Notes: generated by a model from the sequence alone, not told the origin. A stretch of DNA of 64,000 nucleotides from Prevotella sp. (GCA_031271965.1 JAISUS010000009.1:1-64000), one strand, 5' to 3'. Positions 27,585-36,615 are shown, numbered from the stretch's first letter. Numbers and translations: made by a program.

Positions 27585-28831
27585 GGCCGTTTCTTACCTA
27601 CACAGCGATTATTATGCTGTGTTGCTCCCCAGTCTACTTTTTTATTATGAGATATATTTATCAGAAATATCTGGATGAGCTGGTCATAGTTCGCTGTGAC
27701 GAATTTGTCGCCAAAATGGTTCCCATTCTCACCATCAGGGAAGCCGATACATGGGACCAATTCGATAAAAATCTACAGATTCTGACCTATAGCCCAACAT
27801 ATAAACAGGATGCAATGTTCGGCGCCTATCTATATAAGAGCGATGTGGATCGCCATCATAAGTTTCGTATTCTTTACAGGGAAATAAAGATTCAGAATAA
27901 ACCATATATCCTGATGTGCCGCATACCGATGATGGGTAACCTTGAATTTTTTATGATAGAGGGTTTTCAATATATATTGATATTTACCATATTAATGGTG
28001 TCATTAATCTTTATCCAGTGGTTTGTTTCTAAAAAATCATGGGCACCTTTCTACAGCAGCCTGAGAAAGATAGAAAACTACAATTTGGTGCATGGTGATA
28101 TTCCGGTATTTGAGCAAACTGATGTCATGGAATTCTCCCGCTTAAATGAAATTCTTATAAATCTTATTTCGAAAAATCAGCTAATATATAAACAACAAAA
28201 AGAATTTATAGAAAATGCCTCACACGAGTTGCAGACACCGTTAGCTGTCTTTCAGTCTTCACTGGATACGGTCATACATATATCAAATCTGGATGAAAAG
28301 CAGTTAGTTATTTTACGGTCTTTATATTCAACTTCTTCACGGTTGACACGCTTGAGCAAAAATTTGTTATTGTTAGCCAAGATAGATAACAATCAGTTCA
28401 AGGAAATGCAGGACGTTGATTTTGTCGACTTCCTCCTTTGTACGTATTTATCTTATTTTGGAGATCAGGCTGAAACACAAGGAATACAGAAATATCAAAA
28501 AATATATAATGAATTAACCATTAGAGCGAATAAGTCTCTCTTGGAAAGTCTGGTCAATAATCTGATGGCAAACGCCATACTGCATAATATAAGTAAAGGT
28601 GGAGCAATTATAGTTGAAGTAAAAGACAAGGCATTTACTATATCCAACACAGGCGAAGACAAGGCACTTGACCCCGATAAGATATTTAAGCGATTTAATC
28701 GCACAACAGAAGAAAAAAAGGGAAATGGGCTAGGCCTTTCCATTGTACATCAGATATGCCGATTTCATAGATGGGAATTGACATATCAGTTTCAAAAGGG
28801 TATGCATTCATTTATAGTTACATTCAGGTAA
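27548..28831 (+). CDS. Membrane sensor histidine kinase
   Basis: 427 residues; an ATG three codons in is an equally good start. Helix 1 lies at about 15-35 (FLTYTAIIMLCCSPVYFFIM). A periplasmic sensor of about 110 residues follows, then helix 2 at about 143-160 (YILIFTILMVSLIFIQWF). HisKA has the phosphorylated H226 in NASHELQTPLAVF. The HATPase domain has the N box (LVNNLMANAILHN), G1 (FTISNTG) and G2 (GNGLGLSIVHQI). It is the partner of the overlapping response regulator. If that regulator is truly frameshifted, the kinase is orphaned. Confidence 0.92.
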   Translation: MGRMRSLQNKYLRPFLTYTAIIMLCCSPVYFFIMRYIYQKYLDELVIVRCDEFVAKMVPILTIREADTWDQFDKNLQILTYSPTYKQDAMFGAYLYKSDVDRHHKFRILYREIKIQNKPYILMCRIPMMGNLEFFMIEGFQYILIFTILMVSLIFIQWFVSKKSWAPFYSSLRKIENYNLVHGDIPVFEQTDVMEFSRLNEILINLISKNQLIYKQQKEFIENASHELQTPLAVFQSSLDTVIHISNLDEKQLVILRSLYSTSSRLTRLSKNLLLLAKIDNNQFKEMQDVDFVDFLLCTYLSYFGDQAETQGIQKYQKIYNELTIRANKSLLESLVNNLMANAILHNISKGGAIIVEVKDKAFTISNTGEDKALDPDKIFKRFNRTTEEKKGNGLGLSIVHQICRFHRWELTYQFQKGMHSFIVTFR

Positions 28832-28994
28832 GATTAAATTCCAGCTTAATGTTATGCTCCAATCTTCCCTTACATTTTACGCTTCATAAAGTAGCTGTTT
28901 TTAATATGACTTATAATAATTTTAAAAAATAGCAATATGTTAATATTCAGTTTATTAATTCTGTGTTGATTAAAGGTTTATTTAAAATTCAAGA

Positions 28995-29031
28995 TTATTC
29001 AAAAAAAATCAAAATTGACACCATAATTTTA
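28995..29031 (+). promoter_or_regulatory. Recurrent 37-nt promoter-like element, copy 5
   Basis: ATTC plus an A8 tract, then TCAAAATTG and TAATTTTA at the -7 position. The spacing is identical to the copy at 24692. It ends 44 bases before the small membrane-protein ORF at 29076. Confidence 0.5.
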
Positions 29032-29075
29032 TTTATGAGTTTGTATTATGCTCATATTTTTTAATAAATATTAAT

Positions 29076-29228
29076 ATGGTCATGGAGTTATTCTTATTTA
29101 TAGGAGGCTTAAGCTTGTCAGAATTCCAAATTCTGTTATTAGGATATAGTCTTAGTATCACTCCGGTTATCTTGGTTGTAATTTACCGATATCTCTGTAA
29201 GAAAAGAGATAAAGATAGTGAGAGGTGA
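29076..29228 (+). CDS. Small membrane protein, 50 residues
   Basis: The ORF begins MVMELFLFIGGLSLSEFQ, has a hydrophobic segment (ILLLGYSLSITPVILVVIYR) and ends with a basic, charged cytoplasmic tail (CKKRDKDSER), matching the positive-inside rule. It follows copy 5 of the recurrent promoter-like element at a suitable distance. No family is recognised. Short hydrophobic frames can arise by chance, so translation is unproven. Confidence 0.45.
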   Translation: MVMELFLFIGGLSLSEFQILLLGYSLSITPVILVVIYRYLCKKRDKDSER

Positions 29229-29423
29229 TCCGGTGAATATAAATGTAGCTCTGTTTTATTTATTGTCTTTGATTTTTCCAGTTATATCTCTTCGCCCGTG
29301 AAAATTTGGTTTCTTACCTGTCGGGTGCAGGAAGAGACTAGGAACTTTAACAACTATTGTATAGAATAACTGGGTTGGTTTGAAAGAGAAGCCTATGCTG
29401 GTTAACAACAAAAATAAAATGTG

Positions 29424-29843
29424 ATGACAGAGATTCGTTATGAAACAAATGCAGAAACAACGTGGGAAAGTAGATTTCGTAGATTATTGGGACGGGAAGG
29501 CATTAACAAAAACGAATATTACATGATGCGGGTAGGTAAGTGTTGGTTCGGGTTTGAAGAAACAGCACAAATGATGATTTCCTCCTCTCTGGCAGATTAC
29601 CTCTTTACCCTGACGCTTACAGGTGGCCGCCGCGTGTTGATAGGAGTGATGGACCGGAATAGGCCAATTCGTAAAATTGACGGTATATGTGTTTACCCGA
29701 CCGATGAAATAATTCTGAATCACTCCATATCCAACAATGAATTGGCTGCGCTCCAGCAAATGACACAATATAAACCGGAGGACATGGAATATATTCAGAT
29801 GTTGATTCAACATTTGTCAAAACCGGGGATAAATAATGATTGA
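29424..29843 (+). CDS. Hypothetical protein next to the HTH pair
   Basis: 139 residues from the ATG at 29424 (a GTG one codon earlier is possible). Soluble, no signal peptide. Not recognised. Visible features are an N-terminal basic stretch (WESRFRRLLGREGI), a central beta-rich part (YYMMRVGKCWFGFEE, GGRRVLIGVMDRNRP) and a C-terminal helical tail. It lies 39 bases before the HTH pair and in the same direction, so it may belong to the same unit. Confidence 0.6.
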   Translation: MTEIRYETNAETTWESRFRRLLGREGINKNEYYMMRVGKCWFGFEETAQMMISSSLADYLFTLTLTGGRRVLIGVMDRNRPIRKIDGICVYPTDEIILNHSISNNELAALQQMTQYKPEDMEYIQMLIQHLSKPGINND

Positions 29844-29882
29844 AACGACCTTTGGCAATAACAGATTAAAAATAATTATATT

Positions 29883-30335
29883 ATGCATGACAATTTCAAA
29901 AATATCCATATTGGCAAGCTAATCGGCCGATATATGCAGGAGCGTGGCATAGCTATTGAACGTGCCTCCGCTTTCCTTAAAGTCAGCGAAGAGGAAGTGG
30001 AACAAATGTATACACTAAAGTCATTGGATTGTGATGTTTTACTTCGTTGGAGTAAGCTGCTCAAATACGATTTATTCCGTATCTATTCCCAGCATCTGAT
30101 ATTGTATTCGCCTCAGGACGCCAATAAAAGCGAATACAAGAAGAAAATAAATACCGAACTGCCAATCTTCAAGAAGAATATCTATACACAGGAAGTAATC
30201 GACTATTTAATCGAACTGGTAGAAAGCGGAAGAAAAACATATAAACAAATACAGAACGAATATAATATCCCTTCTACCACCATTTTGCGGTGGAGAGATA
30301 AATACAGGAAGCAGGAAATTAGAGAAAATGAATAA
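29883..30335 (+). CDS. Transposase-like HTH protein, first of a conserved pair
   Basis: 150 residues with two DNA-binding-like regions. The N terminus (IHIGKLIGRYMQERGIAIER, FLKVSEEEVEQMY, then LLRWSKLLKYDLFRIYSQHL) is XRE-like. The C terminus (RKTYKQIQNEYNIPSTTILR WRDKYRK) resembles a transposase HTH. Databases often label such proteins transposase, but there is no DDE catalytic domain. Very similar proteins, each followed by a second small HTH protein, occur across Flavobacteriia such as Chryseobacterium (recalled, not searched). The next gene starts 8 bases before its stop. A regulatory DNA-binding role is more likely than transposition. Confidence 0.7.
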   Translation: MHDNFKNIHIGKLIGRYMQERGIAIERASAFLKVSEEEVEQMYTLKSLDCDVLLRWSKLLKYDLFRIYSQHLILYSPQDANKSEYKKKINTELPIFKKNIYTQEVIDYLIELVESGRKTYKQIQNEYNIPSTTILRWRDKYRKQEIRENE

Positions 30336-30690
30336 TATGGATAACAGACCATTTTACCACAAATTATATGCCGATCTCATCCGGGAAAAATGTCCGGGAA
30401 AAGAACAGGAATGTTTTTTTTATCTGCAAAAAGAGAACTGGACAGCGCTCGATGTTATCAAAGTCAATGAATTGCTTTTCGGTTCAAAGAAGAGGGCGGA
30501 TCAGTCTATCGATAAAAAGCATCGTTCTTATGATCAGGAAAGTATAAAACAGATACTTATGTACCAATGCAACAATATGTTGAATAATAATGAGGTAGCC
30601 AATAAATACGGACTTAGTAGAAATACCATTGCCAAATGGAAAAAGCTTTTTCCCAATCTATGTGGCCAACCTGAGGCAGGGGTTAAATAA
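30328..30690 (+). CDS. Transposase-like HTH protein, second of the pair
   Basis: 120 residues, overlapping the upstream gene by 8 bases. The N-terminal half (FYHKLYADLIREKCPGKEQE, ENWTALDVIKVNELLFG) is of unknown fold. The C-terminal half (ESIKQILMYQCNNMLNNNEV and YGLSRNTIAKWKKLFP) is a transposase-type HTH with the recognition helix in SRNTIAKWKK. No catalytic domain is present. The tight overlap implies co-translation and probably a complex with the first protein. Confidence 0.7.
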   Translation: MNNMDNRPFYHKLYADLIREKCPGKEQECFFYLQKENWTALDVIKVNELLFGSKKRADQSIDKKHRSYDQESIKQILMYQCNNMLNNNEVANKYGLSRNTIAKWKKLFPNLCGQPEAGVK

Positions 30691-30822
30691 GATAGTAGAA
30701 CAGGCCATTGTCTATAAATAAAAAAGAACAAATACGAATAGTTGCCATGACGAGAATCATTACTTGTTAATAATAACTCAATAAGGCAAGATGTGCTGTG
30801 TTAAAATACCATGCCCATATAT

Positions 30823-30860
30823 AAATTCAAAAAAAAGTCTAAATTGTCTGTTTAACTTTG
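30823..30860 (+). promoter_or_regulatory. Recurrent promoter-like element, copy 2, for the NlpE operon
   Basis: AAATTC plus an A8 tract, then GTCTAAATTG, then the -7 box TAACTTTG at 30853-30860. It is 38 nt, one base longer than the other copies, and ends 34 bases before the NlpE-like start codon. Confidence 0.6.
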
Positions 30861-30894
30861 GATATAATAACATATTAATTAAAAGATTTCAAGT

Positions 30895-31659
30895 ATGAAA
30901 AGGTTTGTTTTTATTGCAGCTGTAGTGGCGTCGTTATTTGTTATATTTCAGGCATGCAAACAAAAGCCTGGACAAAACAATGTTGTCGATACACAAAACG
31001 TCAAAAACAGTTTGGGGTGGGTAGGTTTCTATACCGGGGTTATTCCATGTGCCGACTGTGAAGGTATCGAAGTTTCAGTGGCCCTGAACGAAGACGATAC
31101 CTATATAATGCATTATTATTATATAGGTAAGGAAAACAACGTAGAACCATTTAAAGGTACGTTCACGTGGGACGAAGACGGAAGCACTGTAATATTCAGC
31201 GACAAAACCATGCCCCACTACTTTAAAGTGGGTGAAAATACACTGACACAACTGGATATGGAAGGCAAGCCGATAGAGGGAGAATTTGCGGGCAAGTACA
31301 TTCTTAACAAAATGGACCTCGATGGAGAACATAATTCCAAAAACAGCCTGAACTGGGAGGGCGACTATACCGGAGAGATTCCTTGCGCCGATTGTCCGGG
31401 TATCAAAGTTCTGATTACACTGAACCGGGATGAGACCTATAAGGTAAAATATACATATATAGACAGGAAAGGCGCGCCCGCTATTTATACCGGAAAGTTT
31501 AGCTGGAACAACAATGGAAGTGTAATCACGCTGGATAGTAAAGATATTCCTCCTTACTATAAAGTCGGGGAACACAGCCTTGTACAGCTTGATATAGAAG
31601 GTAAGCCGATTGAAGGCGAGCTGGCCGATATGTATGTACTGGCAAAAGAGCCTCAATAG
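30895..31659 (+). CDS. Lipoprotein with two tandem NlpE-like domains
   Basis: 254 residues. The signal peptide ends in the lipobox FQAC (Cys about residue 21). Two NlpE N-terminal-like beta-barrel repeats lie at about 42-140 and 154-252. Each contains the CxxC motif of copper-resistance NlpE proteins (IPCADCEGIEV and IPCADCPGIKV), a TY...Y strand, a central FxWxxDGS/FSWNNNGS turn, and ends KVGExxLxQLDxEGKPIEGE. E. coli NlpE is an outer-membrane lipoprotein that signals surface, copper or lipoprotein-trafficking stress through Cpx. The duplicated form suggests an envelope-stress or metal-binding role. It is followed by outer-membrane proteins in the same direction. Confidence 0.85.
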   Translation: MKRFVFIAAVVASLFVIFQACKQKPGQNNVVDTQNVKNSLGWVGFYTGVIPCADCEGIEVSVALNEDDTYIMHYYYIGKENNVEPFKGTFTWDEDGSTVIFSDKTMPHYFKVGENTLTQLDMEGKPIEGEFAGKYILNKMDLDGEHNSKNSLNWEGDYTGEIPCADCPGIKVLITLNRDETYKVKYTYIDRKGAPAIYTGKFSWNNNGSVITLDSKDIPPYYKVGEHSLVQLDIEGKPIEGELADMYVLAKEPQ

Positions 31660-31669
31660 AGCCCGGATA

Positions 31670-31792
31670 TTGAAAACATGTGTTTTTATATCTCTTTGTT
31701 TCCTTTCCCTTGTAGCACTATTCCACGTATTCATCCTGTCTTTGACAGCAAAAAAAATCGCAGAAAAAAATACGGAGATCAGTGATCTTTAA
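31670..31792 (+). CDS. Possible small membrane peptide (TTG start)
   Basis: A 40-codon frame from a TTG at 31670 would give a very hydrophobic segment (CVFISLCFLSLVALFHVFIL) and a short charged tail ending EKNTEISDL. It fits the 152-bp gap between the NlpE and barrel genes. No homology is recognised and there is no ATG in place, so this may be chance. Confidence 0.25.
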   Translation: MKTCVFISLCFLSLVALFHVFILSLTAKKIAEKNTEISDL

Positions 31793-31811
31793 TCTTTAAT
31801 TTTTAAAAGTT

Positions 31812-32414
31812 ATGAAAAAAGTAATCGCAGGAGTTCTTATTCTCTTTAGTATAGGGATAACTCAAGTAAATGCACAGACAATCAGCGGAGGTATTAAAGT
31901 CGATGCGGATATGTCGGGTTTTTTGTTAACGAAGTTCCCCGGGGCCAAAAGCAAATTGAGATTCGGAGCTTCTCTGGGCGGATTTATGGAAATAGGATTA
32001 TCCGGCAGTTTCGCCCTCCGTCCGGAACTATTGCTTAAATCTAGGCATTCGAAACTGGAATCCACCTCGGAAAATGTAAAAAACGACTATCAATATCTTG
32101 GCGTGGAAATTCCTGTCTATGCTTTGGGACAATTTCAGATGGGAGACGGTAAATTTTACGCGGGCGCCGGACCGTACATCGGTTGCGGTTTTAGCGCCAA
32201 ATTTAAAGAAGGAGATAAAAAAGATGACCTGTACGAAGGCGGAATGATGAAACGCTTCGATTTTGGGGCTGGAATTCTGGCTGGCTATGAATTCAGTAAC
32301 AAGATGCAGCTCAGCGCGGGATACCGGATGGGACTCACCAACCTGATTAAAGGCGGAGGTGACACAAAATTCCGGAACCATGAACTGTCACTGGGTATCG
32401 GATACCGCTTCTGA
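31812..32414 (+). CDS. Outer-membrane beta-barrel protein (PF13568-like)
   Basis: 200 residues. The signal peptide ends VNAQ. The mature part has alternating amphipathic strands typical of the small porin-like barrels of Bacteroidota: LRFGASLGGFMEIGLSGSFA, YQYLGVEIPVYALGQFQ, FYAGAGPYIGCGF and FGAGILAGYEFSNKMQLSAG. It ends SLGIGYRF with the terminal aromatic BAM signal. The specific function is unknown. It lies in a run of four envelope genes. Confidence 0.85.
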   Translation: MKKVIAGVLILFSIGITQVNAQTISGGIKVDADMSGFLLTKFPGAKSKLRFGASLGGFMEIGLSGSFALRPELLLKSRHSKLESTSENVKNDYQYLGVEIPVYALGQFQMGDGKFYAGAGPYIGCGFSAKFKEGDKKDDLYEGGMMKRFDFGAGILAGYEFSNKMQLSAGYRMGLTNLIKGGGDTKFRNHELSLGIGYRF

Positions 32415-32535
32415 TATATCTGCAAAAAAGCCGAAACCGCTACGGAATGATGCCTAAACCATCTATTTGCAAAAAGTATAGATGGTTGCAGGGTGTATTT
32501 CCTTTCTCTTATAATAAAAACAGGATGGACCAACA

Positions 32536-34038
32536 ATGACACAACTATCAAAACTTCAGAAGGCGAAGTGGCGGCTATTGGCCGCCACTATCGTCTTTTT
32601 TCTGTTTACAACGGGAATATGCGCCCGGGTAATTATCGTCTCGGAGCGCTCGTGTGTAAATGTTGCTATACCCACCTTAAAACAGGAATATAGAGATAGT
32701 GCGGCCAATACCAGTAGAGGAATAATTTTTTCTGTATTACAACAAAACGATCAGATCGGGATTACGGATGTAAAAGATTCTGTTTATCTGGGTCTGAAAT
32801 ATAAGGATGTGTTTTGGAAACACACCATTGCTCCCTCTGTTCTTCTGGGGCTGGCCGTTGTCTCCGGGAAATCGGATGAAAATGTAAGGGCGATCAGAAA
32901 CCGTTACACTCCCGGTTTCCGGAGCGCCCTTGACAATTATACGCAATATGCGCCCGCCGCAACGGTTTTTGCATTAAAGTTATCCGGAGTGAAGGGCAGG
33001 AATACACTGGGGCGGTCCGCTCTAAACTGGGGTGGAGGAATGGCTATTATGGGCGGGCTGGTTAATGGGTTAAAGTACTCAGCCAGAGTGATGCGTCCCT
33101 ATGGTACGACGAGGAATTCTTTTCCCTCCGGGCACACGGCGACAGCTTTTATGAATGCGACGTTCATGCACAAAGAGTATGGACAGGAAAATCCGTTGTA
33201 TAGCGTTTTGGGGTATTCGATGGCAGCTTATACTGGTATAAGCAGAAGTTTGAATAACCGTCACTGGCTTTCTGATATTCTGGCAGGAGCCGGGATTGGT
33301 ATTTTGTCCTCGGAATTGAGCTATTTGATAATCGACAATTTCTATAAAAACAAAGGAGATTTCTTCACTCCTTTTGATGTGAATAAAGAATTGGAAAAAC
33401 CTTCTTTCTTATCAATAAAATTAGGAAACGCATTTTATCTGGACGGATTGAGGTCGTTTGAAGGATTAGGGTTGGAAGGAGCTATGGAAGTTGGTTATTT
33501 TCTTAATAAAAAATGGGGGGTCGGTGGAGAATTAGGATTTATGGATATGCCTTTTAAACAGGATTTTATCGATATTTTTGATAAGGACGACGAATTACCG
33601 GCAGACATAACCAACACGCGCATGGATGTTCAGTCACTGGGTTTTGCGTCTCTGATGGTCGGAACGTATTACTCAAAAACGTTAGGAACCAAGTTTATAT
33701 TGCAAGGCAAAATACTTACCGGCTTCGGAACGGGTATCGGGGGGGATATCAATATCAAGGCTGACCAGAATACAGATGGCGTAATATCGGAAGTTGATAT
33801 TCCTTTTATGGAATATAAGGTAGGCAGTTCATGGATGATAGGTGGCGGAGTTTCTATTACGGGGATGGTTGCGCCTACTTTCGGCTTGTCCTTGTATGTG
33901 GATTACAAATACGCTAATCCGAAGGTCGAAACATCTGTCTCAAAATACTACGAAGATATATACGACAGGCTTCTGGATAAAGGACACTTGCCTATAAGCT
34001 CTTTATCTGCGGGGCTTAAGATCGTGTCTTTTTTTTAA
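32536..34038 (+). CDS. PAP2-type phosphatase fused to a C-terminal outer-membrane-like barrel
   Basis: 500 residues. The N-terminal hydrophobic segment acts as signal or anchor (LLAATIVFFLFTTGICA). A PAP2/phosphatidic-acid-phosphatase domain at about 95-270 has all three catalytic motifs: KYSARVMRP (K-x6-RP), PSGHTATAF (SGH) and SRSLNNRHWLSD (SR-x5-H-x3-D). A C-terminal part of about 200 residues has barrel-like strands (GLGLEGAMEVGYFLNKKWG, FILQGKILTGFGTGIGG, FGLSLYVDYKYA, LSAGLKIVSFF). Such fusions may place a lipid A or undecaprenyl-phosphate phosphatase at the outer membrane. The exact substrate is unknown. Confidence 0.85.
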   Translation: MTQLSKLQKAKWRLLAATIVFFLFTTGICARVIIVSERSCVNVAIPTLKQEYRDSAANTSRGIIFSVLQQNDQIGITDVKDSVYLGLKYKDVFWKHTIAPSVLLGLAVVSGKSDENVRAIRNRYTPGFRSALDNYTQYAPAATVFALKLSGVKGRNTLGRSALNWGGGMAIMGGLVNGLKYSARVMRPYGTTRNSFPSGHTATAFMNATFMHKEYGQENPLYSVLGYSMAAYTGISRSLNNRHWLSDILAGAGIGILSSELSYLIIDNFYKNKGDFFTPFDVNKELEKPSFLSIKLGNAFYLDGLRSFEGLGLEGAMEVGYFLNKKWGVGGELGFMDMPFKQDFIDIFDKDDELPADITNTRMDVQSLGFASLMVGTYYSKTLGTKFILQGKILTGFGTGIGGDINIKADQNTDGVISEVDIPFMEYKVGSSWMIGGGVSITGMVAPTFGLSLYVDYKYANPKVETSVSKYYEDIYDRLLDKGHLPISSLSAGLKIVSFF

Positions 34039-34136
34039 TTCCTATGATGGATGATACCAAAGTTGAGGCGATAAGCTTCCCAATAGCAGGTAATAAATAA
34101 TTGTGGAGTCAGATTAGCACTACCGTTTTATCGTCC

Positions 34137-36419
34137 ATGAAAAGTAGAAGATGGAAGAGCTTACAGCGGAAAATTGTACAGACAATACTATTGCTTGTGC
34201 TTTCTGCATGTAATACGACTAAAAATATTCCGGAAGGCAGTTACCTGTTAGATAATTTTTCTATCAGGCATGATACGGAGAACTCAACTTCCTATCTGGA
34301 AGATTTTGTCAGGCAGCAACCTAATTCCGGTTTTTTATTACTGGGAAAACTTCGTCTTGGTATATATAACATAGCCGGGCAGGATACGGCCAAATGGTTG
34401 AACAGGACTATCAGGAAAATCGGGCATCCTCCTGTAATATTCAGCAATAGACAAACGGCTCTTTCTATGGATCAGCTTAAAAGACAACTGAAAAATCAGG
34501 GGTATCTGAATGCAGAAATAGATACGACTCTTAAAATAAAAGGGAAAAAAATATCCGTCACCTATAATCTGAAGGGTGGCATTCCCTATCGCATACGCAA
34601 CTATACCTATACACTTAGTGATACGGCTATGACCGGAATTATAAACCGGCTTCCGGTAGAACCTTTATTGGGAAAAGATGATATGTTCAATCTGGATATG
34701 ATGGAACGGGAACGGTTACAAATGAGTAACACAATGCGTAATGCAGGATATTTTGACTTTTCGAAAGAATATTTGTTTTTCAAAGCCGATACAACACTTA
34801 ACTCGCATGAAGTGGATTTGTATATAGACGTTTACCCACTAAAAAACGGTCAACCTCACCGGCGTTACAAGATCGATAGTGTGACCGTGGTTTCCGGTTG
34901 GAGCCCTTCGGATACAGAGGCCGATGCTACTGGCATAAATGGTATAGGGATTATACGGGGAAAAGACAATTTCTTACGAAATTCTGCTATTATCCGTAGC
35001 ACTTATATAAAAAAAGGCGCTTATTTTTCTGATAATATGCTGAGTAATACGTATGATGCTTATAATAAAATGAATGCTGTAAAGCAGACTAGAATTGAGT
35101 TTGTATCATCCCGCGAAGATACTACCGTACTCGATGCTACTATTACATTACTGCCGGCAGGTATACATAAGCTTAAAGCAGGGCTTGCCGGAACGAATGC
35201 CGCCGGTGATTGGGGGATTGCCCCCGATTTAACATACCAGCACCTGAATCTTTTTAACGGGGGAGAACAATTAAATATAAAACTCAAAGGAGCTTATGAG
35301 ATTATTGCTCGCGGCAGACATCGTGACCTTCTTAGACGGAGTTATTTCGAGTATGGGATTGAGTCCGGCCTTTCTTTTCCGTTGTTCTTGTTTCCATGGC
35401 TGAAAAAGAGTTGGCGCGAACATCCCTCGGCGAGTAGCAGTATTTCTATCGGACTGAAGTATCAGCACAGGCATGAATATATACGGCAGTTCTTTAATAT
35501 GAAACTCGCTTATGATTGGTCGGCATATAAGGACAGGCTTCGTAGTAAACTGGAACTTAACGATATAACCTACGTCCGGATGCCATGGACATCAAAACAA
35601 CGGTTCGACAGTATTTACCTCAATTCCGGCAATTCGATGATAAGGGCAAGCTTCCGGGATGAATTGATCTCATGCACGGCTTATTCGTTTACATTTACAG
35701 GCCGCCGCCGTTTTTCCCATCTGGCGCCGGCATATGTTCTCAAAGGATCGGTCGAAGTGGCAGGGCTGCTCCCACGATTGGCTACAGCTTTAGGTTGGGC
35801 TAAAAACGAGCAATGGGCAAAAACAATACTGGGTGTAGACTATGCCGAGTATGTAAAGGCTAGTGCCGATTACGCGATGACGTTCCGCTTCTCAAAGAAA
35901 CATGTGTTAGCATTCCATACCATGTTAGGCGTGGTGTTTCCTTATGGCAATTCGCCGACAGTGCCTTACATGAAGCGTTTCTTTGCGGGGGGTGCCAATA
36001 GCGTCAGGGGATGGAGCACCTCCACATTGGGGCCGGGGTCGTATAATCCGTTTTTTTTCGGCGATGAGAAGATCGATCTTCTCGAACATACCGGAAATAT
36101 CAAGCTGGAATTCAGTGTCGAAAACAGGCTCAAAATAAGCGACTTATTTGAATTTGCCCAGTTTATCGATGCCGGGAATGTATGGACGACGCAGGATTAT
36201 GAAGGAGAGGCTAGCAGGTTCCGGTTCAACAAGTTTTATAAAGAAATTGCCGTTGCTTATGGTGTTGGGCTGCGTCTCGACCTCGGATTCCTCTTGTTTC
36301 GTACCGATTTCGGGATAAGAGCTTATGATCCTGTGGAAGACCAGTCGAATCGTTTTGTACTCTTTAAACCACGTTTAAACCGTATGGCCTGGCATTTCGG
36401 CATAGGTTACCCTTTCTGA
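34137..36419 (+). CDS. TamL-like BamA/TamA family outer-membrane lipoprotein
   Basis: 760 residues from the ATG at 34137; an earlier in-frame TTG at 34101 is rejected because the ATG gives a clean lipoprotein signal (ILLLVLSAC-NTTK). POTRA-like repeats occupy about 25-330 (MDQLKRQLKNQGYLNAEID, MERERLQMSNTMRNAGYFDF). An Omp85 16-strand barrel makes up the rest, with VPYMKRFFAGGANSVRGWST (the RGW-type lid-lock region) and FIDAGNVW. It ends AWHFGIGYPF. Bacteroidota carry such TamA-like lipoproteins (TamL), often beside TamB, for outer-membrane assembly. No TamB gene is adjacent here. Confidence 0.88.
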   Translation: MKSRRWKSLQRKIVQTILLLVLSACNTTKNIPEGSYLLDNFSIRHDTENSTSYLEDFVRQQPNSGFLLLGKLRLGIYNIAGQDTAKWLNRTIRKIGHPPVIFSNRQTALSMDQLKRQLKNQGYLNAEIDTTLKIKGKKISVTYNLKGGIPYRIRNYTYTLSDTAMTGIINRLPVEPLLGKDDMFNLDMMERERLQMSNTMRNAGYFDFSKEYLFFKADTTLNSHEVDLYIDVYPLKNGQPHRRYKIDSVTVVSGWSPSDTEADATGINGIGIIRGKDNFLRNSAIIRSTYIKKGAYFSDNMLSNTYDAYNKMNAVKQTRIEFVSSREDTTVLDATITLLPAGIHKLKAGLAGTNAAGDWGIAPDLTYQHLNLFNGGEQLNIKLKGAYEIIARGRHRDLLRRSYFEYGIESGLSFPLFLFPWLKKSWREHPSASSSISIGLKYQHRHEYIRQFFNMKLAYDWSAYKDRLRSKLELNDITYVRMPWTSKQRFDSIYLNSGNSMIRASFRDELISCTAYSFTFTGRRRFSHLAPAYVLKGSVEVAGLLPRLATALGWAKNEQWAKTILGVDYAEYVKASADYAMTFRFSKKHVLAFHTMLGVVFPYGNSPTVPYMKRFFAGGANSVRGWSTSTLGPGSYNPFFFGDEKIDLLEHTGNIKLEFSVENRLKISDLFEFAQFIDAGNVWTTQDYEGEASRFRFNKFYKEIAVAYGVGLRLDLGFLLFRTDFGIRAYDPVEDQSNRFVLFKPRLNRMAWHFGIGYPF

Positions 36420-36572
36420 TCGGCTATGTGTATCAACGGATAGACCTTTAAAAAAGCATACGACAATTTCTTGATAAAATTAAACTATGTTTAAAATCTA
36501 TACACCTGTTCTGATTTAGAGAAAGCAGCTCATACCTTGACTTCTGTATCCTTTCGTTACCTAATAACAGGG

Positions 36573-36609
36573 AAATTCTAAAATTCTTCAGAATTGGTTA
36601 ATACTTTTG
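36573..36609 (+). promoter_or_regulatory. Recurrent 37-nt promoter-like element, copy 3
   Basis: AAATTC, then TAAAATTCTTCAGAATTGG, then the -7 box TACTTTTG at 36602-36609. Same length and layout as the copy at 24692, and likewise in front of a gene-free stretch with a hairpin. Confidence 0.6.
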
Positions 36610-36615
36610 TATATT

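Noticed and set aside
29883-30690. Insertion sequence
   Set aside because: The two HTH proteins lack a DDE or HUH catalytic domain, and no terminal inverted repeats or target duplications were seen around them.
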